A stretch of DNA of 64,000 nt, taken from assembly GCF_026625125.1 (NCBI RefSeq), contig NZ_CP113097.1, forward strand, positions 372,001-436,000, read 5' to 3'. Both the position numbers and the translations under genes were made by a program. Of the stretch, positions 45,796 to 54,600 are shown piece by piece. Position 1 is the first letter of the stretch; every line of letters begins with the position of its first letter. The notes below the pieces were generated by a model, which had not been told where the DNA came from, did no database searches, and saw only the letters and a program-made list of their open reading frames with translations. This DNA comes from Pseudomonas putida. Its GTDB lineage: Bacteria; Pseudomonadota; Gammaproteobacteria; Pseudomonadales; Pseudomonadaceae.

Positions 45796-48119
45796 GGGTG
45801 CGGTTGCGCTCCATCACGGGGGGCCGCCCAGGGGGCCAGGAGGAAACTGAACGCCAGGCCCAGGCTCACGGCCAGGCCGAAACTGCTCACTGCCGGTGTG
45901 CTCGACAGCGCCAGCAGGCCGAACGACAGCCAGGTGGTCAGCGCCGCCAGCAAGGTGCCGAGCAGGCTAACCGCCGCGCCGCCGATGCGCTCGTGCATGA
46001 GGATCGCGTAGTCGACGCTGATGGCGGTCACCAGCAGCAGGCCGAACAGGCTGAACAGGGTCAGCGGTTGCCCGAGCCAGCCGAGGCTGGCCAGGCTGCA
46101 CAGCGCCGCCAAGAGCGGCAGGGCGACGATACGCAGTGAACCACGCAAGCCGAACGGCGGCACCAGCAGCAGCAGGATCAGCGCGCAGGACAGCAACTTG
46201 AGCTCCGCCGCACTGACCTGGGTAGCGGCGAACAGCTGGTTCAGTTCACCGAGGCGGTCGATCAGTTGTACGCCATCGAGGCCATCGGTCTGCAGGTGCA
46301 GCCGCGTGGTGTCGCTCAAGCCTTGCAGGCTGACGATGGCGGCTACCCCGCTGTCTTGCTGGCCCAGCCACAACGGCCGCCAGGCTTCGCCGAGCGGGCC
46401 GGCCAGGACGTGCTCGATGGCCTGGTCCGGCAGTTGGCGCAGCTGATCAGCCTGCGCGGCCAGCGCGGCCTGCGGAACGCCCAGGGCCAGCAGTGGCTGC
46501 CAGTGTTGCGGCAGTACGGCCAGTGCCTGGCGTACCTGGCCTTGAGCGGCCGGGCTGGCAACCAACTGGCTGAGGCTCATGAAACCCTTGAGCTTGCCCA
46601 GCTCGACCAGCTCTTGAAGCTTGCCGGACAGCGCCTCGAGGCGGCCCAGCAGTTGTTGTTGATCGGCCCCGCGTACCAGGTAGAACTGGCTGGTGGGCTG
46701 GTAGCCGGTGATGCGCGCCACCGCCTGGGCTTCTTCCATCAGTGGCGGCGGGGTGCCAACCCACTGGCGGATGTCGTTGTGGGTTTGCAGCTGCCACAGG
46801 CCAGCGGCGCAGAACGACAGCGCCAGAGCCAGCAAGGCGCCGCTGGGCACCTTGCGCAGCAATTGCTCACGCCAGGTGGTGAGGGTTTCGGCGATGCGCA
46901 GCGGCCATTGCGCCGGTTGCAGGTCGACCGTGGCCAGCAGCGCCGGCAGCAGGCACACCGCGCTCAGGTAGGCGCCGACCAGGCCGGCTGCCGAGAACGC
47001 GGCGATCTGGGTCAGTGCCGGGAACGGCGTGAAGGCCAGGGCCAGGTAGCCGATGCAACTGGTGGCCAGGCTCAGGCTCATGCCCGGCAAGGTCAGGCGC
47101 ATAGCTGGCCAGCTGCGCCAGGGCTTGAGGCTCCAGCCCTTGGACAGGTAGTGCAGCGGGTAGTCGACCGCCACGCCGATCAGGCTGGAACCGAGTACCA
47201 GGGTCATTACGTGCATCTGGCCGAACAGCGCTACGCACACCACCGAGCCGAACAGCATGCCCACCAGTACCGGGACGAACGCCAGCCACGCACGCCAACG
47301 GCGGAAGGTCAGCAGCAACAGCAACAGGATGCCCAGTGTGGCGCCACCCCCGACCCAGGTGATTTCCCGGCTGGCCTGTTGCTGGCCGGCAGCGGCGTGC
47401 AGCAGGCCGCTGGCTGCCAGCAGGTGGGCACCGGCCTGGCCGGCCTGGGCGCGGCTCTGCCTGAGCAGTTCGGCTACCTGCAAGGGCAGGTGCAGGTCGA
47501 AGGCGTTGCCCACGGTGCGCGCGCGCAGCAGCACCCAGGCCTGGCCGTTGGCCTGGGCGACCAGTGCGCCGCTGGTGGTATCCAGTTCGACATTGGCCGG
47601 CTTCGGCTGGCTGTTCTGGATACGCCCGGTAAGGCCCAGCCAGTCGTCCTGGTTGGGCACCAGGCTGAAACCGGTGAAGGGGTCGAACAGGCTTTGCACG
47701 CGTTGCTCGATAAAGGCGTCCGGGTGCTCGACCAGCTGTTTCCGGTCCTCGGCCGCCAGCATCGCCAGGCGGCCTTGCAGCAGTTGTTCACGCACCGCCT
47801 GCAGGTCGGTCTGCAGGCTCCACTGGACCTTTTCGAACAGGCCGCTGGCCTGCCATTGCCCGGCCAGTTTCTGCGCCATGGCCAGCGCCTGCTGGCGGTC
47901 GGCATGGCCGACCAGCACCAGCAGCTCGCGGTTGAGCGGCTCCTGCATGCGTTGTTCGGCGTGCTTGACCAGTGGGTCCTCGGTGGCCCCGGGCACCAGG
48001 GTCATCAGGTCGGCGGACAGCGGCGCGCCGCGATGCCACTGCCAAGCGGCAATCGCCAGCATGGCCAGCAGCAGGCAGACGAACAGGCGCGGCAACAGGC
48101 GTTCAGTTGGCAAAATCAC
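45792..48119 (-). CDS. MMPL family lipid exporter (ApeM-like)
   Basis: A 775-residue RND-superfamily MMPL transporter with a first helix at about residues 9-27, a large periplasmic domain, then two sets of membrane helices around 245-420 and 650-770, with GVAVDYPLHYLSKGW and the repeat SVDYAILMHERIGG, the Asp-Tyr motifs used for proton relay in MMPL proteins. It would move the polyene lipid across the inner membrane to the LolA-like carrier. Start is GTG 48119 behind GGAG, overlapping the upstream gene by 17 nt. Confidence 0.86.
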   Translation of the reverse strand: MILPTERLLPRLFVCLLLAMLAIAAWQWHRGAPLSADLMTLVPGATEDPLVKHAEQRMQEPLNRELLVLVGHADRQQALAMAQKLAGQWQASGLFEKVQWSLQTDLQAVREQLLQGRLAMLAAEDRKQLVEHPDAFIEQRVQSLFDPFTGFSLVPNQDDWLGLTGRIQNSQPKPANVELDTTSGALVAQANGQAWVLLRARTVGNAFDLHLPLQVAELLRQSRAQAGQAGAHLLAASGLLHAAAGQQQASREITWVGGGATLGILLLLLLTFRRWRAWLAFVPVLVGMLFGSVVCVALFGQMHVMTLVLGSSLIGVAVDYPLHYLSKGWSLKPWRSWPAMRLTLPGMSLSLATSCIGYLALAFTPFPALTQIAAFSAAGLVGAYLSAVCLLPALLATVDLQPAQWPLRIAETLTTWREQLLRKVPSGALLALALSFCAAGLWQLQTHNDIRQWVGTPPPLMEEAQAVARITGYQPTSQFYLVRGADQQQLLGRLEALSGKLQELVELGKLKGFMSLSQLVASPAAQGQVRQALAVLPQHWQPLLALGVPQAALAAQADQLRQLPDQAIEHVLAGPLGEAWRPLWLGQQDSGVAAIVSLQGLSDTTRLHLQTDGLDGVQLIDRLGELNQLFAATQVSAAELKLLSCALILLLLVPPFGLRGSLRIVALPLLAALCSLASLGWLGQPLTLFSLFGLLLVTAISVDYAILMHERIGGAAVSLLGTLLAALTTWLSFGLLALSSTPAVSSFGLAVSLGLAFSFLLAPWAAPRDGAQPHP

Positions 48120-48777
48120 GGCGCTCCGCGTCGCTCAGGGCAGCGCTGCCACTGCTGTCGGGCATGCGCAGCACGGTGCTGTCACCCTGGGTTTCGCTCA
48201 GCACGATGCGCTCGACATAGCGCCCCCCGCTGATGTCGATGTGGGTGAAGACCTGCTTGAGCAGCAACGAACGGGGCGTCAGGCGCAATTGCCACTGCTC
48301 GGCCTCGCCGCTCAGGCTCAACTCGAAGTCCCGTTGCAGGCCGCTGCTGTCGCCTTGCAGCACAGCGAAGAACAGGCGGTTCTGCTCGGCCCCGGCGCTG
48401 CGGCTGGGCAGGGTTTGCCAGCCACTCGGGTCGCGCCGGGCAATGCCTTGGGCGTCGATGCGGTAATCCTGGCGCAGTGGCGTTTGCAGCAGCCACAGCA
48501 GGCCAAGGTCGCGGGCCAGCACGAAGCGGCCCTTGCTCAACAAGGGCTGGGGCAGGGCACGCAGATGCTTTTCCTGGATGAACGAACCCTTGATCACCGC
48601 CGGCGCGCTCAGTTGCTTTTGCAGGTCGTCGAGGCCGAAGGCGAAGGCCAGAGGGCTGATGAGCGACATCACGATTGCAGCGAGGATCTTGCGGGAGCGG
48701 GCTTGTGATCGCGCTGATCTGCCCGAGTTCGAGCCAGGGCGCAGTGCCGAGAATGACCGGTACAGGCTGTGTTTCAT
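48103..48777 (-). CDS. LolA-like outer-membrane lipid carrier protein
   Basis: A 224-residue protein whose mature region resembles LolA: GSFIQEKHLRALPQPLLSKG, RFVLARDLGLLWLLQTPLR, then a beta-rich half (LLLKQVFTHIDISGG). It would carry the polyene lipid through the periplasm. The signal peptide is preceded by an unusual 30-residue basic extension (RSARSQARSRK before the hydrophobic ILAAIVMSLISPLAFA). This stretch contains a REP-like sequence, so the true start may be internal. ATG 48777 overlaps the thioesterase stop by 4 nt. Confidence 0.8.
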   Translation of the reverse strand: MKHSLYRSFSALRPGSNSGRSARSQARSRKILAAIVMSLISPLAFAFGLDDLQKQLSAPAVIKGSFIQEKHLRALPQPLLSKGRFVLARDLGLLWLLQTPLRQDYRIDAQGIARRDPSGWQTLPSRSAGAEQNRLFFAVLQGDSSGLQRDFELSLSGEAEQWQLRLTPRSLLLKQVFTHIDISGGRYVERIVLSETQGDSTVLRMPDSSGSAALSDAERRDFAN

Positions 48778-49199
48778 GCCAGCACCTGCTGCACGGCGTC
48801 GAGCATCACCTGCGGCGAGGCCAACTGCATCTCGCCGCTGTCGATATGCACCGCGACCTGCACGGTGCTGGCCCGGGTCATGCGTTCGCCGGTCATGGCG
48901 TCGCTGATCAGGTAGTGGATCTTCAGGCGGTTTTCCCACTCCACCAGGCTGGCGCGCACGGTAAGGCGCTGGCCGAAGGTGGCGCCGCGGATGTAGCGCA
49001 GTTGCAGGTCGATCACCGGCCACGCGTAGCCGCTGGCCTGCATCTGCAGGTAGTTGTGGGCCAGGCGGTCGAGCAGGGCGCAGCGGGCCACCTCCAGGTA
49101 CTTCACGTAATGGCCGTGCCAGACGATGTGCATGATATCGACGTCGAAGAAGGGAACGACGATCTCGCTGTCGACATGGAAGACCCCGGGGTTACGCAT
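48774..49199 (-). CDS. 4-hydroxybenzoyl-CoA-type acyl thioesterase (ApeK-like)
   Basis: A 141-residue hotdog thioesterase. The 4HBT signature VPFFDVDIMHIVWHGHYVKY includes the catalytic-type Asp21, followed by the long helix YLEVARCALLDRL. It may release stalled or mis-primed chains from the carrier proteins, or hydrolyse the finished polyene. It overlaps the ammonia-lyase gene by 8 nt (ATGCGTAA). Confidence 0.85.
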   Translation of the reverse strand: MRNPGVFHVDSEIVVPFFDVDIMHIVWHGHYVKYLEVARCALLDRLAHNYLQMQASGYAWPVIDLQLRYIRGATFGQRLTVRASLVEWENRLKIHYLISDAMTGERMTRASTVQVAVHIDSGEMQLASPQVMLDAVQQVLA

Positions 49200-50736
49200 G
49201 CAACCTCCAGTGGCGCTGGGCGATACGCTGCAGACAGTGGCGCAGGTCGCTTTCCAGGGCGCGGTCTTCGATGACTGGAGCGAAGTCCGCCAGCAGTGCT
49301 TCGTGCATGTGCGCCAGGGCTGGCGGCAGTGGCCGTGCGTCGGCCTGGCGGCTGCGCAGCCAGACACCTTGGTTGGCGGCCAGCAGCGAGGCGGCGGCAA
49401 CCTGTTCGGTCAGCTCCAGCACCCGCAGGGCATCGCGTGCGGCGATGGTGCCCATGCTCACTTTGTCCTGGTTGTGGCACTCGGTGGAGCGCGAGAACAC
49501 GCTGGCCGGCATGGTCTGCTTCAGGGCCTCTGCAGTCCAGGCGCTGGCGCCGATCTGCACGGCCTTGAAACCGTGGTTGATCATCGCTCGCTCGGCGTCG
49601 GCGCCGGAAAGGTTGCTCGGCAGGCCGTGGTTGTAGCGCACGTCCACCAGCAGCGCCAGCTGGCGGTCGAGCAGGTCGGCGACGTTGGCCACCAGGGTTT
49701 TCAGGCTGTCCATGGCAAACGCGATATGCCCGCCATAGAAGTGCCCGCCGTGCAGCACACGCTCAGCGTCGCCATCGATGATCGGGTTGTCGTTGGCGCT
49801 GTTCAGTTCGGTTTCGATGAACCCGCGCAACCACCCCAGGCTGTCGGCCAGCACGCCGAGCACATGCGGGGCGCAGCGCAGCGAGTAGCGGTCCTGCAGG
49901 CGGTGCAGTGGTGGCAGCGGCGCGTCGATGGCCAGGTCCTGGCGCAGCCAGGCGGCGACCTGGGTCTGGCCGGGGTGCGGCTTGGCGGCGAACAGGCGTT
50001 CGTCGAAGTGCTCCGGGTTGCCCTGCAGGCCGATCACATTGAGCGCGGTGATGCGCGTGGCCAACTGCAGCAAGTAATCGGCACGGGCATAGGCCAGGCA
50101 GGCCAGGCCGGTCATGACCGCGGTGCCGTTCATCAGCGCCAAGGCTTCCTTGGGGCGCAGTACCAGCGGTTGCCAGCCCAGCTCGCGGTGCACATCGGCA
50201 CTGCTGCGGCGCTGGCCCTGGTACATCACCTCACGCTCGCCGGACAGGGTCGCTGCCACGTACGACAAGGGTGTCAGGTCCCCGCTGGCGCCCACCGAGC
50301 CTTCCTCGGGGATCAGCGGCAGGATGTCGTGGGCGAGAAAGTCGCGCAGGCGCTCGAGCAGTTCCAGGCGAACACCGGAAACGCCGTGGCTCAGCGAACG
50401 CAGGCGGGCGGCCAGCACCGCGCGGGTGGCGGGGGCGTCGAGCAGCTTGCCCAGCCCGCAGCCATGGAACGTGTACAGATGCTGTGGCAGGGCCTCCACG
50501 TGTTCCAGCGGCACGGCCACCACGCAGGAGTCGCCGTAGCCGGTGGTGACGCCGTAGATCACCCCTTCCTTGTCGAGCAGGGTGTCGAGAAAGCGCGCAC
50601 CGCGGGCGATGCGTTCACGGTAGGCAGCGTCGTTCTGCAGCGCTACCTGCGCGCGGTGCTCGGCCAGGGCCAGGACATCTTCGATTGCCAGCGGCGATTC
50701 GCCGAAGGTGACAGGCTCATGCGGATGCATCGTCAT
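49192..50736 (-). CDS. MIO-type aromatic amino acid ammonia-lyase (HAL/TAL family)
   Basis: A 514-residue ammonia-lyase. The MIO cofactor forms from Ala150-Ser151-Gly152 in GSVGASGDLTPLSY, and the catalytic Tyr61 lies in GVIYGVTTGYGDS. The residues that set substrate choice are Phe90-His91 (LYTFHGCGLG), unlike the Ser-His of true histidine lyase. No hut genes are near, so it most likely makes cinnamate or coumarate as aryl starter. I chose ATG 50736 behind GGAAG; ATG 50730 is also possible. Substrate is inference. Confidence 0.85.
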   Translation of the reverse strand: MTMHPHEPVTFGESPLAIEDVLALAEHRAQVALQNDAAYRERIARGARFLDTLLDKEGVIYGVTTGYGDSCVVAVPLEHVEALPQHLYTFHGCGLGKLLDAPATRAVLAARLRSLSHGVSGVRLELLERLRDFLAHDILPLIPEEGSVGASGDLTPLSYVAATLSGEREVMYQGQRRSSADVHRELGWQPLVLRPKEALALMNGTAVMTGLACLAYARADYLLQLATRITALNVIGLQGNPEHFDERLFAAKPHPGQTQVAAWLRQDLAIDAPLPPLHRLQDRYSLRCAPHVLGVLADSLGWLRGFIETELNSANDNPIIDGDAERVLHGGHFYGGHIAFAMDSLKTLVANVADLLDRQLALLVDVRYNHGLPSNLSGADAERAMINHGFKAVQIGASAWTAEALKQTMPASVFSRSTECHNQDKVSMGTIAARDALRVLELTEQVAAASLLAANQGVWLRSRQADARPLPPALAHMHEALLADFAPVIEDRALESDLRHCLQRIAQRHWRLHA

Positions 50737-51655
50737 CGGTCTTCCAGAAAGGGTAGAAATTGAACCACTGCAATGGCGCCTGGACGCAGTAGTGCCCCAG
50801 GCGTGCGGCATAGCGCGTGGCCCACTCGGCGATCACTTGGTCACGCTGGCCGCGCCGCCATTGCAGGCGTTCGGCGAAGGGTTCGAGGGTGATGTGGTAG
50901 CGGCCCTGGTGCTTGAGGCAGAACAGCAGGTTGAGCGGGCATTCGAGCATGCCGGCGAGTAGCCAGGGGCCTTGCGGGAAGGCCGCCGGGTGGCCGAGAA
51001 AATCCACCTCGACGGTGCGTGCGCCGTGCAAGGGCACGCGGTCGCCGGCGATCGCCAGCCACTCGCCGCGCTCCAGTCGCTCGGACAGCTGCAGCATCAC
51101 CGCCGGGTCCAGCTCGCTGACCTGAATCAGCCGCAGGTTGGTGGCACCCGCCTCGCCGAGCAGGCGGTTGAAGCGCTCGGCATGGCGGGTGTGCACCAGC
51201 ACGTTCATGGTCACCTGTTCGCCAATCTCGGCCAGGGCCCGGCACACTTCGAGGTTGCCCAAATGCGCACCGACCAGCATCTGCCCGCGTGCACCGCGCA
51301 GTTGCTGGCGCAGGTTGGCGGGGTCGTGGATCTCGATGTCCTCGATGCGCAGCTTGCCGTTCCACACATCGAGCTTGTCCAACAGTGCCTCGGCAAACGC
51401 CATGAACTGGCGAAACACCTGCCAATGGTTGGGCGCAGCGGTTTGCCCGGCGTTCCATTGATGCAGCCGCTGTTGGTACTGGCGGGCGCTGCGCCGGGCG
51501 CGGCGGCCAAACAGGAAGAAGTAGGCGACGATGAGGTGGATCAGCGGGCTGAGTACGCGGCGCCCGAGCAGGCGCACCAGGGTCGCGGTCAGCTTCATCA
51601 ACCAGAAGCTGCCCCGTTCCTGGTGCTCGGCCCAGTGTTGTGGCTGTTCGCTCAT
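50717..51655 (-). CDS. LpxL/HtrB-like acyltransferase
   Basis: A 312-residue lysophospholipid/lipid A-type acyltransferase: one N-terminal membrane segment (SPLIHLIVAYFFLFG, about residues 34-48) and the HX4E active-site motif in VGAHLGNLEVCRAL, then GDRVPLHGARTVEVDFLG and GPWLLAGMLECP. In E. coli-type clusters a glycosyltransferase and an acyltransferase of this type occur in one protein (ApeJ); here they are adjacent separate genes with an ATGA overlap. It probably helps attach the polyene to its lipid anchor. Confidence 0.83.
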   Translation of the reverse strand: MSEQPQHWAEHQERGSFWLMKLTATLVRLLGRRVLSPLIHLIVAYFFLFGRRARRSARQYQQRLHQWNAGQTAAPNHWQVFRQFMAFAEALLDKLDVWNGKLRIEDIEIHDPANLRQQLRGARGQMLVGAHLGNLEVCRALAEIGEQVTMNVLVHTRHAERFNRLLGEAGATNLRLIQVSELDPAVMLQLSERLERGEWLAIAGDRVPLHGARTVEVDFLGHPAAFPQGPWLLAGMLECPLNLLFCLKHQGRYHITLEPFAERLQWRRGQRDQVIAEWATRYAARLGHYCVQAPLQWFNFYPFWKTDDDASA

Positions 51656-52386
51656 GCGCGCCACCTGCGCCAGAGTATCAGCGGTGCGCGCAGCAACATG
51701 CCGAAGAACAGCTTGGCGTGCATCTTCGAGATCAGCGCATTGTCGTGGAACAGGCGAAAGTGCGAGAGACCGTCCTGTGGGTAGTGCACGCGGGTCGGCA
51801 GCCACTTCATGGGCTGGTTGCGCCAGGCCAGGCGCACCAGAATCTCCGGGTCGAAATCCATGCGTTTGCCCAACTTGACGCTGTCGATCATCGCCAGGGT
51901 CGCCGGCAGCGGGTATACCCGAAAGCCGCACATGGAGTCAGGTATCTGCAGCGACAGGCTGTTGATCCACACCCACACGTGGGTCAGGTAGCGGGCGTAC
52001 AGGCGGCCCTTGGGCACGCTGGCATCGTACTGTGGATAACCGCACACCAGCGCCTGTGGATAAGCTTGCGACTGCTCGACGAAGCGGCCGACATCGGCGA
52101 GATCGTGCTGACCGTCGGCGTCCACTTGCAGGGCATGGCTGAAACCGAGCCGTGCGGCTTCGCGCAGGCCGGCCATGACTGCGCCGCCCTTGCCCTGGTT
52201 GACCGCCAGGGTCACCAGGTGCACGTCAGGCTGGCCAGCCAGGCGCCCCAGCACCTGGGCGCAGGGCGCGTAGCTGGCGTCATCTACCAGCACGCAGGGA
52301 AGGCCTGCGCGCAGCAGGTCGGCGACCACGGCCGGCACTGCCTGCTCGTGGTTGTACACCGGGATCACCGCACAGGGCTTATGCAC
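51652..52386 (-). CDS. Family 2 glycosyltransferase
   Basis: A 244-residue GT2 enzyme with the nucleotide-sugar fold: AVIPVYNHEQAVPAVV, the first acidic motif CVLVDDAS, QGKGGAVMAGLREA, and the metal motif QVDADGQHDL. Dolichol-phosphate-mannose-synthase-like in length, with no clear membrane helices. It would add a sugar to the lipid anchor or polyene. Start is GTG 52386, overlapping the AMP ligase gene by 8 nt; it overlaps the acyltransferase gene by 4 nt. Confidence 0.85.
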   Translation of the reverse strand: MHKPCAVIPVYNHEQAVPAVVADLLRAGLPCVLVDDASYAPCAQVLGRLAGQPDVHLVTLAVNQGKGGAVMAGLREAARLGFSHALQVDADGQHDLADVGRFVEQSQAYPQALVCGYPQYDASVPKGRLYARYLTHVWVWINSLSLQIPDSMCGFRVYPLPATLAMIDSVKLGKRMDFDPEILVRLAWRNQPMKWLPTRVHYPQDGLSHFRLFHDNALISKMHAKLFFGMLLRAPLILWRRWRA

Positions 52387-54058
52387 AGACGGCCTCCAGC
52401 AGAATACGGCCACTGGAGCAGGGCAACCCAGCGCAGGTGAAGGTGAAGTACAGCTTGCCGCGCGCGCTGTCCCAGCGCAGGGTCAGCGCCAGTTCATCGC
52501 CTGGGCGCACCAACTGCTGGAACTTGAGCACTTCCATGCCGCTGAAGCGCCGCTCGCAATCGAGCAGTTCGCCGCCAAGGTCGATGGCCCAGTCGATCTG
52601 GACCACGCCCGGCAATACCGGGGTCTGCGGGAAGTGCCCGGGGAAACACGCCAGGTCCAGCGGCACGGCCAGGCGCAGGTGCAGTTCGTCGCCCTCGCGG
52701 CGCTGTTCCAGCACCTCGGGCGCCAGGCTGCGCTGGGCCAGCAGCAGGGCCTGCAAGTTGGCCTGGGGCAGCTTGCCCTGGCTGTTCAGCGGCAGGCGGC
52801 GCAGCAACCGCCAACGGCGTGGCAGGGCCAGCGCTTCGCAGTGGCTGGCCAGGTGCGTGCGCAGGCCGTCGACCAGCGCCCGACGGCCAAGGTTGCGCAA
52901 TGTGTGCAGGCCGGCCGGGCTTGGCACCAGCAGCGCGCCAAGGAAGGCGCGGCCTTCCTCGATCATGCCCAGGCGCGCTTCGGCGACCCACGGGTGGCTG
53001 CACAGGGCCTGTTCGAGCATCGGCAGGGAGATACGCTTTTCTTCTAGCTTGACGATACGGTCCAGGCGCCCGAGCAGGCGGAAGCGCCCGCCTTCGACGA
53101 ACTCGACGGCATCGGCGCTCTGCTCGACATGGCCGGCCGGCAAGTAGCTGGAGGCGATGCGCAAGGCTCCTTGCTCATCCTGGCTCAGTTGCACATCGGC
53201 GAACGGGCTCCACAGCTCTTCGCCCTGGCGCCAGGCGATGCCGCCGGTTTCCGAGCTGCCGAGGATTTCCGCCGGCCACTGGCCCAGGCGCTGGTGCAGG
53301 CGCTCGCCAGCCTCCGCCGGCAGTTCGCCGCCGGACGAAAACACCTGGCGCACCGGGCGCAGGGCCGGCCAGTCGAGGTTGTCGCCCATGCGCTTGAGGA
53401 GCGCCGGGCTGGCCACCCAGGCAAACGCCGGGTGTTCGCGGCTGGCACGTTGCAGGTCTTCGGGGAAGGGTAGCGGGCGGCGCTCGAAGCCACGCCCGGC
53501 GCACAGGGGCCAGAGCACGCGGAACAGCAGCCCATAGATGTGCTGGGTGGCGACGCTGCCGATGATCCACGCATCGCCCAAGGTGCTGCCCCAGAGTCGT
53601 TCCAGGGCGGTCACTTCGTTGGCCAGTTGGCGCAGCTGCTTGTCGATGCGCTTGGGCTCGCCGCTGGAGCCGGAGGTGCAGAGGCTGATCCGGCACTGCG
53701 CCAGATCCAGGTCGGCAGGTTCCAGGGCGTTGCCCAGCAAGGCCTCCAGCGTGGCATCGCCTGGCTGATCGCTGAGCCACAAGTCGACCTGGGCATTCCA
53801 GCGCTCGCGGGTTGCCGGTTGCAGGTCGGCGGGCAGCAGCACCTCGACCCCGGCACGCCAGGCGCCCAGCAGTGCGGCCGCCAGTTGCGCGGCGTCTTCC
53901 AGATGCACTGCCAGGCGTTTGACCCCACGCTGGCGCAGGCCACCGGCCAACTGCAGGGCCTGCCGGCACAGTGCGGCGTGGTCCAGGGCCGGCGCCTGGG
54001 TCACCTGGCGCGGCGCTTCCAGCGGGCGCAGCAGGTGTTCGAGGTTGATCCAGTTCAT
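52379..54058 (-). CDS. AMP-dependent acyl ligase fused to a FabZ-like dehydratase (ApeH-ApeI type)
   Basis: A 559-residue two-part protein. Residues 1-445 are an acyl-adenylating ligase: P-loop LCTSGSSGEPKRIDKQ, GSSETGGIAWR, and the hinge LLGRLDRIVKLEEKRIS. Residues about 460-559 are a hotdog dehydratase with CFPGHFPQTPVLPGVVQ (His475). The ligase would load the aryl acid onto a carrier protein, and the dehydratase would act during elongation. In Xenorhabdus/E. coli clusters these are separate apeH and apeI genes. ATGA overlap with the next membrane protein gene. Confidence 0.87.
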   Translation of the reverse strand: MNWINLEHLLRPLEAPRQVTQAPALDHAALCRQALQLAGGLRQRGVKRLAVHLEDAAQLAAALLGAWRAGVEVLLPADLQPATRERWNAQVDLWLSDQPGDATLEALLGNALEPADLDLAQCRISLCTSGSSGEPKRIDKQLRQLANEVTALERLWGSTLGDAWIIGSVATQHIYGLLFRVLWPLCAGRGFERRPLPFPEDLQRASREHPAFAWVASPALLKRMGDNLDWPALRPVRQVFSSGGELPAEAGERLHQRLGQWPAEILGSSETGGIAWRQGEELWSPFADVQLSQDEQGALRIASSYLPAGHVEQSADAVEFVEGGRFRLLGRLDRIVKLEEKRISLPMLEQALCSHPWVAEARLGMIEEGRAFLGALLVPSPAGLHTLRNLGRRALVDGLRTHLASHCEALALPRRWRLLRRLPLNSQGKLPQANLQALLLAQRSLAPEVLEQRREGDELHLRLAVPLDLACFPGHFPQTPVLPGVVQIDWAIDLGGELLDCERRFSGMEVLKFQQLVRPGDELALTLRWDSARGKLYFTFTCAGLPCSSGRILLEAVCA

Positions 54059-54600
54059 GAGCGTCCTCGCACACGTTGTCTTATCAGCCATTCGATGGCG
54101 AACAGCAGGCCCATCGCGGCATAGGCGATCACGCCGTTGTACAGGGTCCACCAGCGCAGTGGCGCCCACAGCGTGAGGCTGGCGGCGATCAGGCCGTTGC
54201 ACAGAAAGAACAGGCTCCACGCCTCGGTCACCCGGCGCGTGTAGCGCACGGCCCGGGGTGGCAGTTCAGGGTCACGCAGGCGCGCCAGGCGCTCGGCCAT
54301 GGGCATGCCGTGCAGCAGGGTGCTGCCGAACAGGGCGAGCATGAAGGCGCTGATCAGCACCGGGTACCAGCGCAGCAGTTGCTGGCTGTCGGACAGCCCC
54401 AGCACGCCACAGAATGCCAGCGCCGCCAGCGCCATCCACAGGCTGCCCGGGCGGCGCGGCGCGCTCAGGGCGCGGGCCAGCCAGAGGGCGCCAAGCAGCA
54501 GGCCGAATTGCCAGGGGGCGAAATGGGCCATGCCGAAATGCACGGCAAACGGATACAGCAGGCCGGCCAACAGCAGACCGAGGCCGATCAGGCGTTTCAT
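54055..54600 (-). CDS. COG4648-type membrane protein of the aryl polyene cluster (ApeG-like)
   Basis: A 181-residue integral membrane protein with about six hydrophobic segments (IGLGLLLAGLLYPFAVHF, LLLGALWLARAL, WMALAALAFCGVLGL, VLISAFMLALFGS, FLCNGLIAASLTLW, GVIAYAAMGLLFAIEWL). This uncharacterised family is a steady member of aryl polyene operons between the carrier proteins and the ligase. Function unknown; it could anchor the synthase complex. Joined to both neighbours by ATGA overlaps. Confidence 0.83.
   Translation of the reverse strand: MKRLIGLGLLLAGLLYPFAVHFGMAHFAPWQFGLLLGALWLARALSAPRRPGSLWMALAALAFCGVLGLSDSQQLLRWYPVLISAFMLALFGSTLLHGMPMAERLARLRDPELPPRAVRYTRRVTEAWSLFFLCNGLIAASLTLWAPLRWWTLYNGVIAYAAMGLLFAIEWLIRQRVRGRS

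Noticed and set aside
46266..48233. A 655-codon plus-strand frame opposite the MMPL gene
   Set aside because: Low-complexity Gln/Arg/Ala-rich product with no domain, lying wholly over a well-supported transporter gene.
49192..50736. The ammonia-lyase as catabolic histidine lyase (HutH)
   Set aside because: It is embedded with overlapping frames in a biosynthetic operon, no hutU/hutI is present, and the Ser-His pair typical of HutH is Phe-His here.
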